This document shows, one piece after another, positions 1-5,111 of a stretch of 7,982 nucleotides of DNA (position 1 is its first letter; each line of letters begins with the position of its first letter). The notes under the pieces are model-generated. The model was not told the origin of the DNA. It was given only the letters and a program-made list of their open reading frames with translations, and did not search any database. This DNA comes from Gammaproteobacteria bacterium (GTDB lineage: Bacteria; Pseudomonadota; Gammaproteobacteria; Arenicellales; Arenicellaceae): NCBI GenBank assembly GCA_030426005.1, contig JAUHZM010000139.1, forward strand, positions 1 through 7,982. The letters run 5' to 3'. Position numbers and translations under genes: made by a program.

Positions 1-365
1 TCGCCACCCTTGGCGACGATTACACGCTGATCTGCTTCGGTCATATCAGCGATCAATTCTTCGGTTTGCGCGTCATACACCATGGTACCAACGGGCACTT
101 TGATGGTGAGATCCGCACCACCCTGACCGCTCTTTAACTTGCCACCACCGGATTGACCACCTTTCGCGTCGTAGTGACGCACAAAACGAAAATCAGCGAG
201 CGTGTTCAAGCCGTCGGTGGCTTGCAAATACACACTGCCACCTCGACCACCATCACCGCCGTCGGGGCCACCTTTAGGAATATATTTTTCACGGCGAAAG
301 CTCAGTGCGCCGTGCCCACCGTTACCAGCCTTGACCGAAATTTCTGCTTCATCTACAAAGTTCAT
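1..365 (-). CDS. obg: GTPase Obg/CgtA, N-terminal part (cut by window edge)
   Basis: Obg is a ribosome-associated GTPase acting in late 50S assembly and stress or growth control in the cytoplasm. The ATG at 365-363 opens a reading frame with no stop down to base 1, about 121 codons. What is visible lies inside the N-terminal Obg fold: the start MNFVDEAEISVKAGNGGHG, the FRREKYIPKGGPDGGDGG block near residues 23-41 with its glycine-rich turns, and the TIKVPVGTMVYD strand near residue 90. These are diagnostic of the family. The G domain with its P-loop lies outside the window. The Shine-Dalgarno is poor. The gene follows tusE by 94 nt with no clear intrinsic terminator between, so it may be partly read from the tus operon. 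Obg is usually found just after rplU-rpmA in proteobacteria; here tusE takes that place. The family call is nearly certain. Confidence 0.96.
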   Translation of the reverse strand, partial: MNFVDEAEISVKAGNGGHGALSFRREKYIPKGGPDGGDGGRGGSVYLQATDGLNTLADFRFVRHYDAKGGQSGGGKLKSGQGGADLTIKVPVGTMVYDAQTEELIADMTEADQRVIVAKGG

Positions 366-459
366 GCGCGGATTTTAACGGTTTTGCAAAATAGAAGAAG
401 CTTTTATTGTTTGAAAGCACAAAATATTTCCACGCGCCCTATCAGGCGAAAACCCTCGC

Positions 460-798
460 CTATTTGCAGTTTTTCGGCTTGGGGAGCCCCGCGTATTTAC
501 TGGCTGACTTGGTCGCGCCTTCCGGGAATAACGACAACAGATAACGACTGTTGGCATTCTCCTCACCGAACGCTTTCTTGAACACGCGAATCACCATTCG
601 GATTGGTGGCGGGATATTGTAATCATCGTAGTATTCACGAAAATAGTGAATGACCTCCCAGTGTTCATCCGTCAACTCCACACCATCACGTCGTGCGATC
701 TCACGTCCGAGGTCTTCGCTCCATTGCAAGCGGTCCTTGAGAAACCCTTGCACATCTGTGGCAAATTGCTGTCCGTTAAATTCGATACTGTGCGTCAT
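460..798 (-). CDS. tusE: TusE, sulfur-relay acceptor (TusE/DsrC family)
   Basis: A 112-residue cytoplasmic protein of the TusE/DsrC/DsvC family. TusE takes persulfide sulfur from TusBCD on a C-terminal cysteine and presents it to MnmA for 2-thiouridine synthesis in tRNA. Visible family signatures are THSIEFNGQQFATDVQGFLKD at the start, the W-S-E-D-L segment, EHWEVIHYFREYY near the middle, the IRMVIRVFKKAFG helix, NSRYLLSLFPEG and the C-terminal arm AGLPKPKNCK with the penultimate Cys111. The second arm cysteine of true dissimilatory DsrC, 11 residues upstream, is Ser100 here, which fits TusE rather than DsrC. The start at 798 gives the normal family length. An in-frame upstream extension to 897 lies inside tusB and is rejected. 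The gene follows tusB by 4 nt with no good Shine-Dalgarno, so it probably depends on translational coupling. Confidence 0.95.
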   Translation of the reverse strand: MTHSIEFNGQQFATDVQGFLKDRLQWSEDLGREIARRDGVELTDEHWEVIHYFREYYDDYNIPPPIRMVIRVFKKAFGEENANSRYLLSLFPEGATKSASKYAGLPKPKNCK

Positions 799-802
799 TC
801 TG

Positions 803-1105
803 TTACCACGCGACCTGTTTTTTATGCTCAACGACCAGGTTAACGAATCCGGCGTCATCCACCACGTCAATGCCCGCGAGTGGGGTACCAACACCACGCA
901 GCTCTAGGTCGGACTGCAAGGCATACACAACCACCCCTTGCGCACCACATTTGGCCACGAACGAGGCTAGCGTCACTGGCGCATCGACGCATTGCACTGC
1001 GTCGCCAAGCATCAAGATGGCATCCCCTGCTTTGGCAAATGCCAACGACTCGTATAGCCAACTGGCCTGATGCCAGCTTTTACTCATGGTATGTAAAGTA
1101 GTCAA
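803..1105 (-). CDS. tusB: TusB, sulfurtransferase complex subunit (DsrH family)
   Basis: A 100-residue DsrH/TusB-family protein, one subunit of the cytoplasmic TusBCD hexamer that passes persulfide sulfur from TusA to TusE. Family features are the N-terminal Leu-His-Thr at residues 4-6, the hydrophobic strand AGDAILMLGDAVQ, the VYALQSDLELRG segment matching the E. coli VYALNEDLIARG region, and a C-terminal HKKQVAW matching the E. coli ending HSSQMAW. The start is a TTG at 1105-1103, overlapping the tusC stop as TTGA. The next ATG, at codon 7, would delete the conserved Leu-His-Thr, so TTG is preferred. Translation is probably coupled to tusC. Confidence 0.93.
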   Translation of the reverse strand: MTTLHTMSKSWHQASWLYESLAFAKAGDAILMLGDAVQCVDAPVTLASFVAKCGAQGVVVYALQSDLELRGVGTPLAGIDVVDDAGFVNLVVEHKKQVAW

Positions 1106-1455
1106 AACGTGAATACCCGGTCCTGCTCGGCAATCATCGCTGCGATCTGACCGTCATTGATGACCTTGACCGGCATAAGTAAACTGTCTTCTTTTAAACC
1201 ACGTGCAAACAGGCTCGCCTGATGCACACACACATTCTCAACATCGAAATCTGGTAAGGCAGCAAATGTTTTCGTCACTTGCTTGAATCGGCCAACCTGC
1301 CCTTGCTGCTTGGAACGTAACTGATACACACCGTCATGCAAAAACAGCACGGACACCTCGGCGTCGAATGACGCACCAATCATCGTTGCGTCCAGTGCTT
1401 CAAGTCCGGCTACCGTGGCATATGGAGACTGAGCAATGATATACAAGACCTTCAT
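1102..1455 (-). CDS. tusC: TusC, sulfurtransferase complex subunit (DsrF family)
   Basis: A 117-residue DsrE/DsrF-like protein, the TusC subunit of the TusBCD sulfur-relay complex. Supporting features are the opening strand MKVLYIIAQSPYATVAGLEALDA, the VSVLFLHDGVYQL block near residues 34-46 (compare VFFIADGVFQL in E. coli TusC), QASLFARGL near residue 80, and the short hydrophobic C-terminus DRVFTF resembling the E. coli YDVILRF ending. Its ATG overlaps the tusD stop codon as ATGA, and its TGA overlaps the tusB TTG start, so D, C and B are tightly coupled, consistent with equal-stoichiometry subunits. The length matches the family (E. coli 119). Confidence rests on both sequence and position. 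Confidence 0.94.
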   Translation of the reverse strand: MKVLYIIAQSPYATVAGLEALDATMIGASFDAEVSVLFLHDGVYQLRSKQQGQVGRFKQVTKTFAALPDFDVENVCVHQASLFARGLKEDSLLMPVKVINDGQIAAMIAEQDRVFTF

Positions 1456-1841
1456 TTAAAGGTCACCGTTCGGTCCGCTGTAAAACTGGCGTCATGCATC
1501 ACACCCAGCCCTTCGATATGAAAATCCGGATGAATATTAAATACAGTCTTACCCGCATCAATTGCTTGCTCCTGATCCAACACACCACGCCGCTCAGCAG
1601 CGGACACACACACCACCAAACGAACGCCATATTCCTGCGCGAAGCGGCTCCAGGCGTGCGGCGCATCAAACTCATCCGCCAACGGGACCTGCGCGTCTGA
1701 CGCCTGTGTCACACCATCTTGATAAAAGAAAACCTGCGTGATTTCATGCCCGCTCGCGATGGCCGCGTGCGCAAACTGCAAGGCTGACTGCCCAGCCTGC
1801 GACGAAAATGCATCACCAGTAACCAGTAGATTGATCTGCAT
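1452..1841 (-). CDS. tusD: TusD, catalytic sulfurtransferase subunit (DsrE family)
   Basis: A 129-residue DsrE-family protein and the sulfur-carrying subunit of TusBCD. The conserved cysteine that carries the persulfide in the family is Cys78, in the segment VVCVSAAERRGV, at the same number as Cys78 of E. coli TusD. Other matches are LLVTGDAFSSQAGQSALQFA near the N-terminus, GHEITQVFFYQDGV at residues 31-44, ADEFDAPHAW, and the C-terminal GLGVMHDASFTADRTVTF. This is the first gene of the tusDCBE operon. The 113 bases between the upstream terminator and this start must hold the operon promoter, but no convincing -35/-10 pair was found and the Shine-Dalgarno is weak (an AGAG just before the ATG). 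Confidence 0.95.
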   Translation of the reverse strand: MQINLLVTGDAFSSQAGQSALQFAHAAIASGHEITQVFFYQDGVTQASDAQVPLADEFDAPHAWSRFAQEYGVRLVVCVSAAERRGVLDQEQAIDAGKTVFNIHPDFHIEGLGVMHDASFTADRTVTFK

Positions 1842-1954
1842 ACTCTATGACGTAAAGGAATAATTCAACGTTAGTCTACACCAGTGATTTTGTTTTGTGC
1901 GCGAACTTTGCCGCAACGCACACATCATACTCGCGCAATAGATTCATTATTGGC

Positions 1955-1991
1955 AAAAAAAAACCAGAACGACATTGCTGCCGCTCTGGTT
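1955..1991 (-). terminator. Rho-independent terminator of the outer-membrane protein gene
   Basis: On the minus strand a 10-bp stem (bases 1991-1982 with 1971-1962, one G-U pair) encloses a 10-nt loop and is followed at once by nine T residues (1963-1955). It lies 34 nt past the stop of the barrel gene and ahead of tusD, so it ends that transcript and makes tusDCBE a separate unit. Confidence 0.9.
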
Positions 1992-2025
1992 CAGGTGCGG
2001 TGGAAAGAACCTGCGAGGAATTCAG

Positions 2026-2682
2026 CTAGAATCGATAATTCAAGCCAAAAGTAAAGCCAGAGAAATCCAGCTCGTTGTCATTAATCTTGCCCGGCACAGC
2101 CACCTCGGGAATCGGATCAAACTCGGCATCATTAAACTGTGCGTATTCAGCCGTGACCGAAAAGTGGTTTGTCACCGCATACTCCGCTCCCAAACCAAAG
2201 GTGAACTCCGACACATCTTCAGAAGCTTCACGAACTGGCGGTGCAAACGGATACGAATTGCGAATATCAAAGTCCACCGTCGTGCTGCCAATCAAGCCGT
2301 ACATTGAAAAGTCTTCGGTGATATCAAAGCCGAGCTTAATTTTGGCACCGTAACTTTCGTTCACCGTAAGCTGAGTGCGCAGCAAGTTATTGACGTTATT
2401 AGTTTCGATATCCTGATCGGTATAGAACAGCTCACCCGACAAATACAGCTTCTCGTTAAGCTGTTGTTTGTAACCAAGGTTAAGCCCAAAGCCAAAGTCG
2501 CTCTCTTCCGCCAAGGTCAGGATGCTGGGCGTAGTGTTAGTCCCAGTATCACGATCGATACTGTGACCGACGGTAAAGTTGCTCACATGCGAACCAATGT
2601 AGAATCCACTGTCTGCGAAGCTGGAACCGGAAAAAAGAATGCAAAGCGCGCTGACCGCGCCGGTGAGTTTTTTGGACTTCAT
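2026..2682 (-). CDS. Small outer-membrane beta-barrel protein (OmpA-like/opacity-type porin fold)
   Basis: A 218-residue exported protein. Residues 1-23 form a signal peptide: Lys2/4/5, a hydrophobic core, then Ser-Ser-Phe-Ala before Asp24. The mature part begins DSGFYIGSHVSNF, typical of 8-stranded barrels, and alternates short amphipathic strands such as FGFGLNLGYK, LYLSGELFY, YGAKIKLGFD, FTFGLGAEYA and FSVTAEYAQF with polar, acidic loops. It ends GFTFGLNYRF with the terminal aromatic residue recognised by the BAM machinery. About 195 mature residues fits an 8-strand OMP_b-brl-type barrel. The start is the ATG at 2682-2680 because GGAG sits 6 nt upstream; in-frame TTG (2694) and ATG (2688) starts would place the Shine-Dalgarno inside the gene. 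There is no OmpA C-terminal domain. The physiological role (adhesion, structure, channel) cannot be read from the sequence. Confidence 0.85.
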   Translation of the reverse strand: MKSKKLTGAVSALCILFSGSSFADSGFYIGSHVSNFTVGHSIDRDTGTNTTPSILTLAEESDFGFGLNLGYKQQLNEKLYLSGELFYTDQDIETNNVNNLLRTQLTVNESYGAKIKLGFDITEDFSMYGLIGSTTVDFDIRNSYPFAPPVREASEDVSEFTFGLGAEYAVTNHFSVTAEYAQFNDAEFDPIPEVAVPGKINDNELDFSGFTFGLNYRF

Positions 2683-2707
2683 GATCATCTCCAAGTCTTT
2701 TTGTTTG

Positions 2708-2723
2708 AGTAGCTTTCGCTACC
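2708..2723 (-). promoter_or_regulatory. 5' leader hairpin with GAAA tetraloop upstream of the outer-membrane protein gene
   Basis: On the minus strand, GTAGC and GCTAC (2722-2718 and 2713-2709) pair around a GAAA loop, with one more possible G-U pair outside. GNRA tetraloops are unusually stable. The hairpin is 15 nt upstream of the GGAG ribosome site, so it would lie in the mRNA leader if transcription starts near 2731. A role in mRNA stability is inference, by analogy to the ompA leader. Confidence 0.5.
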
Positions 2724-2737
2724 GTTAGTGAGTTGGA

Positions 2738-2743
2738 GATATA
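2738..2743 (-). promoter_or_regulatory. Candidate -10 element of the outer-membrane protein gene
   Basis: TATATC on the minus strand lies 55 nt upstream of the start codon and just ahead of the leader hairpin. No good sigma70 -35 box is found 16-18 nt upstream. It is the best -10 match in this gap but stays tentative. Confidence 0.3.
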
Positions 2744-2828
2744 GACACCGAGTCCTGAAGGATTTCTTACACTGCCTCGGTTACCAAATGTTAAGTCATA
2801 TTTTGCCGTGCAACACGGTCCGCGTGCG

Positions 2829-3119
2829 CTAATTAAAGAAAGCCTCTTCCTCTGCCAACATGTCGCGTTTTGGCATCTGCAGATAAAAACCTTGTGCTTT
2901 AAAGTCAGCTAACACTTGTTTGGCATCAGCCTGCGCCAGACTGCGATCAGCACTCAGCTCAAACTCGACCACTAAACTTAAGTCACCGAGCAGGTTCAAT
3001 ACCACTTCCGGCACATCATCAGGCGGTGATGACTCGGAAATCTCGTGGGGCAAATATAAATAATGATCGTGCTTTCGATCACCCTTGTAGACGAAACAGG
3101 GTCGGGATTCGGTTGTCAT
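2829..3119 (-). CDS. ycgL: YcgL domain protein of unknown biochemical role
   Basis: A 96-residue protein of the YcgL family, widespread in gammaproteobacteria with no settled function. The family pattern is seen from end to end: a Cys-Phe-Val-Tyr-Lys strand at residues 8-12, the HDHYLYLP segment (compare DQTYLYV in E. coli), VPEVVLNLLGDLSLVVEFEL, DRSLAQADAKQVLADFKAQG, and FYLQMP near the C-terminus (compare YYLQLP in E. coli). No signal peptide or membrane segment is present, so it is probably cytoplasmic. The start follows the tusA stop by 6 nt, and its Shine-Dalgarno (GGAG, 3132-3129) touches that stop codon, so the two genes are co-translated. In Pseudomonas ycgL is, as far as I recall, near rnd; the pairing with tusA here is therefore worth noting. 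Confidence 0.92.
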   Translation of the reverse strand: MTTESRPCFVYKGDRKHDHYLYLPHEISESSPPDDVPEVVLNLLGDLSLVVEFELSADRSLAQADAKQVLADFKAQGFYLQMPKRDMLAEEEAFFN

Positions 3120-3125
3120 ACTGGT

Positions 3126-3380
3126 TTACTCCGCTCCTTTACGGATCACAATTCGGTCTACGACCGGTGTTTCAGCCATCTGTGTATGCAGCACCATTTC
3201 ATGTGGCAAATGACGCAGCATGGCATCAAAATCGCCCTTGGCACTGGGGTCCGTCGATAGCACTTCCAGCAATTCGCCAGGCTGCATGGTTTTGAGTGCT
3301 TGTTTGGCACGCAATAATGGTATCGGGCAGCGCGTTCCCCGCGTGTCCAAATGGCAGGAGATTTGAAGATCGTCTGTCAT
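3126..3380 (-). CDS. tusA: TusA/SirA/YhhP family sulfur carrier
   Basis: An 84-residue TusA-family protein. The active-site motif is CPIP with Cys18 (context TRGTRCPIPLLRAKQAL), followed by the PGELLEVLSTDPSAKGDF strand-loop and the C-terminal IRKGAE. In the family this cysteine takes persulfide from a cysteine desulfurase such as IscS and passes it to TusBCD (tRNA thiolation) or to other targets such as molybdenum-cofactor enzymes. E. coli TusA has CPEPVMM; the CPIPLLRAK form here is closer to general TusA-family carriers. In Pseudomonas aeruginosa a TusA-like gene (PA1006) linked to nitrate respiration and molybdenum homeostasis lies beside a bepA homologue, as I recall, which resembles this layout. 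Assignment to the family is firm; assignment as the TusBCD partner is likely but not certain. It is the first gene of the tusA-ycgL pair, with a weak ribosome site. Confidence 0.87.
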   Translation of the reverse strand: MTDDLQISCHLDTRGTRCPIPLLRAKQALKTMQPGELLEVLSTDPSAKGDFDAMLRHLPHEMVLHTQMAETPVVDRIVIRKGAE

Positions 3381-3407
3381 GAGTTTAATCTATCCGGTGC
3401 TATGCTT

Positions 3408-3417
3408 AGTGTACACT
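3408..3417. promoter_or_regulatory. Perfect 10-bp palindrome upstream of tusA
   Basis: AGTGTACACT reads the same on both strands, 28 nt upstream of the tusA start, where its promoter must lie. A TGTACA -35-like hexamer overlaps it. It could be an operator half-set or chance; no regulator is recognised. Confidence 0.35.
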
Positions 3418-3451
3418 TGTTAAAGCGTGCTGATCGCCGTTCGGGTTATTG

Positions 3452-3468
3452 CAAAACACACTGTTTTG
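3452..3468. promoter_or_regulatory. 17-bp inverted repeat abutting the bepA -35 box
   Basis: CAAAACA and TGTTTTG are perfect 7-nt arms around a CAC spacer. The right arm ends one base before the predicted -35 hexamer of bepA (3469). That position suits an activator, or a repressor blocking RNA polymerase. No T-tract follows, so it is not a terminator. The protein that binds is unknown. Confidence 0.5.
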
Positions 3469-3496
3469 TTGGCGATTATGATACCAAGACTATAAC
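3469..3496 (+). promoter_or_regulatory. Predicted sigma70 promoter of bepA
   Basis: TTGGCG (3469-3474, 4 of 6 consensus) and TATAAC (3491-3496, 5 of 6) are 16 nt apart, giving a start near 3503 and a leader of about 68 nt. No sigmaE-like GAACTT...TCTGA pair was seen, although the E. coli bepA gene is reported in the sigmaE regulon. Confidence 0.5.
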
Positions 3497-3523
3497 TTTT
3501 TGCGATGAAAAACCGCGCGACTA

Positions 3524-3551
3524 TCGGGGCGTTGGCCCGAGTTCTCCCCGA
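3524..3551 (+). promoter_or_regulatory. bepA leader with two mutually exclusive hairpins
   Basis: The arm TCGGGG (3524-3529) can pair either with CCCGA at 3536-3540 (5 bp, 7-nt loop) or with CCCCGA at 3546-3551 (6 bp, 16-nt loop). Both end upstream of the start codon at 3571. The structures cannot coexist. Whether this is a switch or a coincidence of G/C blocks cannot be told here. Confidence 0.35.
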
Positions 3552-3570
3552 ATTACCGCATGAGTGAACA

Positions 3571-5106
3571 ATGCGTATGAGAAAATCTATTCACGCTATG
3601 GTGACAGCCTGCACTGCCACGACCCTGCTATTTACCAGCAGCCTGATAGCACAGGCTCAACGTACTGATGATGCTGACCCAGAGAGCATTATCGACGCGA
3701 CCGCTCCCCAAAACGCAATCATCAGCGGCCCCAAAGATCATTATGATCAACTGCCTGATCTTGGCTCCAATGCCGCAAACTTCTTATCCGATTACGAAGC
3801 CAAGCAATTAGGCCGCGCATTCATCCGCCAGTCACGAGCACAACTGCCATACATCTCGGATCCTGAACTCGTTGACTATATCAACCGCTTGGGCGACCGC
3901 CTCTTGGCTGTAAGCGATGAAGCCGACGAAGACTACAATTTTTACCTAGTCGACAACACCGTGATCAACGCCTTTGCTGTTCCTGGCGGGCACGTTGTGC
4001 TGCACAGCGGCATCCTGATCAAATCGGAATCTGAAAGCGAACTCGCCTCGGTGATTGGTCACGAAATCGCGCACGTTACTCAAAAGCATATTTCGCGCAA
4101 GCTCGAGGCCTCTCGTTACGACGGATGGATGACACTGGCTGCGGTATTAGCGGCCGCCGCATCGGGGGACGCTGACGTGGCTCAGGCCGCTATTGGGGTT
4201 TCACAAGCCAGCATTGTTGATCGCCAGTTAACGTACAGCCGCTCTTATGAAGCCGAAGCTGACTCACTCGGCATCCGCTTGTTAAGCCGTGCCGGGTTTG
4301 ACCCTTCCGCAATGCCGACTTTTTTCAAACGCTTACTGGATGAAAGTCGAATCAGTGAGTCTCACGCACCGGAATTTTTACGCACCCACCCGCTGACCAT
4401 AAATCGTATCGCCGAATCCGCTGAGCGTGTTCGCGCTTATCCGCCCGGCCCCAAACAGGATGAAAGCGAATTCAAACTGATGCAAGCCAAAGCGAACGCC
4501 GGGTACAACGAGAATCACGCGCTGGTGCGTGATCAATATTTGAGTCAAATCAAGGCCGGCAATAACAGCTTACCCAACCGCTACGGTTACGCATTAGCTC
4601 TGTCGCAAAACGGTGAATTTGACAAGGCTCGCACAGCTATCGACGACATTCTCAAAGACTACCCGGGGCACGTCAGCGTGCGACTGATCCAAGCCGACAA
4701 TGAACTGGAAGCTGGCCGCATTGAAGATGGTTTAGCGATTCTCGAAGCACTTTACCAAGAGCAGATTGCCAAGGGGAACCACATGATCGACGTGTACTAC
4801 GCAAATGCGCTGGTCTTGACCAAACACACCAAAGAAGCAATTCCGATTCTCCAGGCTGCGCTGGAAACTCAGCCAGACGATCCGTATCTACATATCCTGC
4901 TATCGCGCGCGCAAGGCGAGAATGGAAATGACTACGAAGCGTACAAAGAACGTGCTGAATACCATTACTTGCGCGGCCACTATAGCTTCGCTATTGAGCA
5001 ATATAAACGCGCGTTTCGCTTAACTAAGACCGAGTATCAACGCCAGCGATTGGCAGCGCGCATCGAAGAGGTTGAGGCCGAATTCGAAGCCCTGCAACGA
5101 CTCTAG
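3571..5106 (+). CDS. bepA: BepA-type periplasmic M48 metalloprotease/chaperone with TPR domain
   Basis: A 511-residue exported zinc metalloprotease (E. coli BepA/YfgC is 487). In E. coli BepA helps LptD and other outer-membrane proteins mature at the BAM complex and degrades stalled ones. Residues 1-28 are a signal peptide ending Ala-Gln-Ala; no lipobox is present. The M48 domain covers about 70-300: VINAFAVPGGHVVLHSGIL, then HEIAH with zinc ligands His164 and His168 and catalytic Glu165, then the third ligand Glu227 in YEAEAD (E-x-x-A-D pattern). His273 in RTHPL matches the regulatory 'His-switch' region of E. coli BepA. From about 336 to 480 lies a TPR solenoid with several helix pairs (for example YGYALALSQNGEFDKARTAI and HYLRGHYSFAIEQYKRAF). 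The ATG at 3571 is chosen because GAGTGA lies 4-9 nt upstream; a second ATG two codons later is possible. It is the only plus-strand gene. Confidence 0.93.
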   Translation: MRMRKSIHAMVTACTATTLLFTSSLIAQAQRTDDADPESIIDATAPQNAIISGPKDHYDQLPDLGSNAANFLSDYEAKQLGRAFIRQSRAQLPYISDPELVDYINRLGDRLLAVSDEADEDYNFYLVDNTVINAFAVPGGHVVLHSGILIKSESESELASVIGHEIAHVTQKHISRKLEASRYDGWMTLAAVLAAAASGDADVAQAAIGVSQASIVDRQLTYSRSYEAEADSLGIRLLSRAGFDPSAMPTFFKRLLDESRISESHAPEFLRTHPLTINRIAESAERVRAYPPGPKQDESEFKLMQAKANAGYNENHALVRDQYLSQIKAGNNSLPNRYGYALALSQNGEFDKARTAIDDILKDYPGHVSVRLIQADNELEAGRIEDGLAILEALYQEQIAKGNHMIDVYYANALVLTKHTKEAIPILQAALETQPDDPYLHILLSRAQGENGNDYEAYKERAEYHYLRGHYSFAIEQYKRAFRLTKTEYQRQRLAARIEEVEAEFEALQRL

Positions 5107-5111
5107 ACTGT

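Noticed and set aside
444..461. 6-bp hairpin overlapping the tusE stop codon as a terminator
   Set aside because: The stem AGGCGA/TCGCCT is real, but no T-tract follows on the minus strand.
153..581. 142-codon plus-strand frame across obg and the tusE end
   Set aside because: It is antisense to the clear Obg coding sequence and the end of tusE, with no recognisable motifs of its own.
799..897. N-terminal extension of tusE by 33 residues
   Set aside because: The added part lies within tusB in another frame and is absent from the TusE family; the ATG at 798 gives the normal protein.
460..1841. Dissimilatory sulfur-oxidation (dsrEFH-dsrC) operon
   Set aside because: The gene order is the same, but the TusE arm lacks the second cysteine and no dsrAB or other Dsr gene is in the window.
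2805..2819. Hairpin CCGTG-TTG-CACGG after ycgL as a terminator
   Set aside because: Only 5 bp and followed by CAAAATATG, with no T-tract on the minus strand.
3449..3482. Alternative bepA promoter TTGCAA (3449-3454) with TATGAT (3477-3482)
   Set aside because: The spacer is 22 nt, too long for sigma70; the TTGGCG/TATAAC pair with 16 nt fits better.
3560..3580. Six-codon upstream reading frame overlapping the bepA start
   Set aside because: Very short, no ribosome site of its own, and any ATG in this position would give such a frame by chance.
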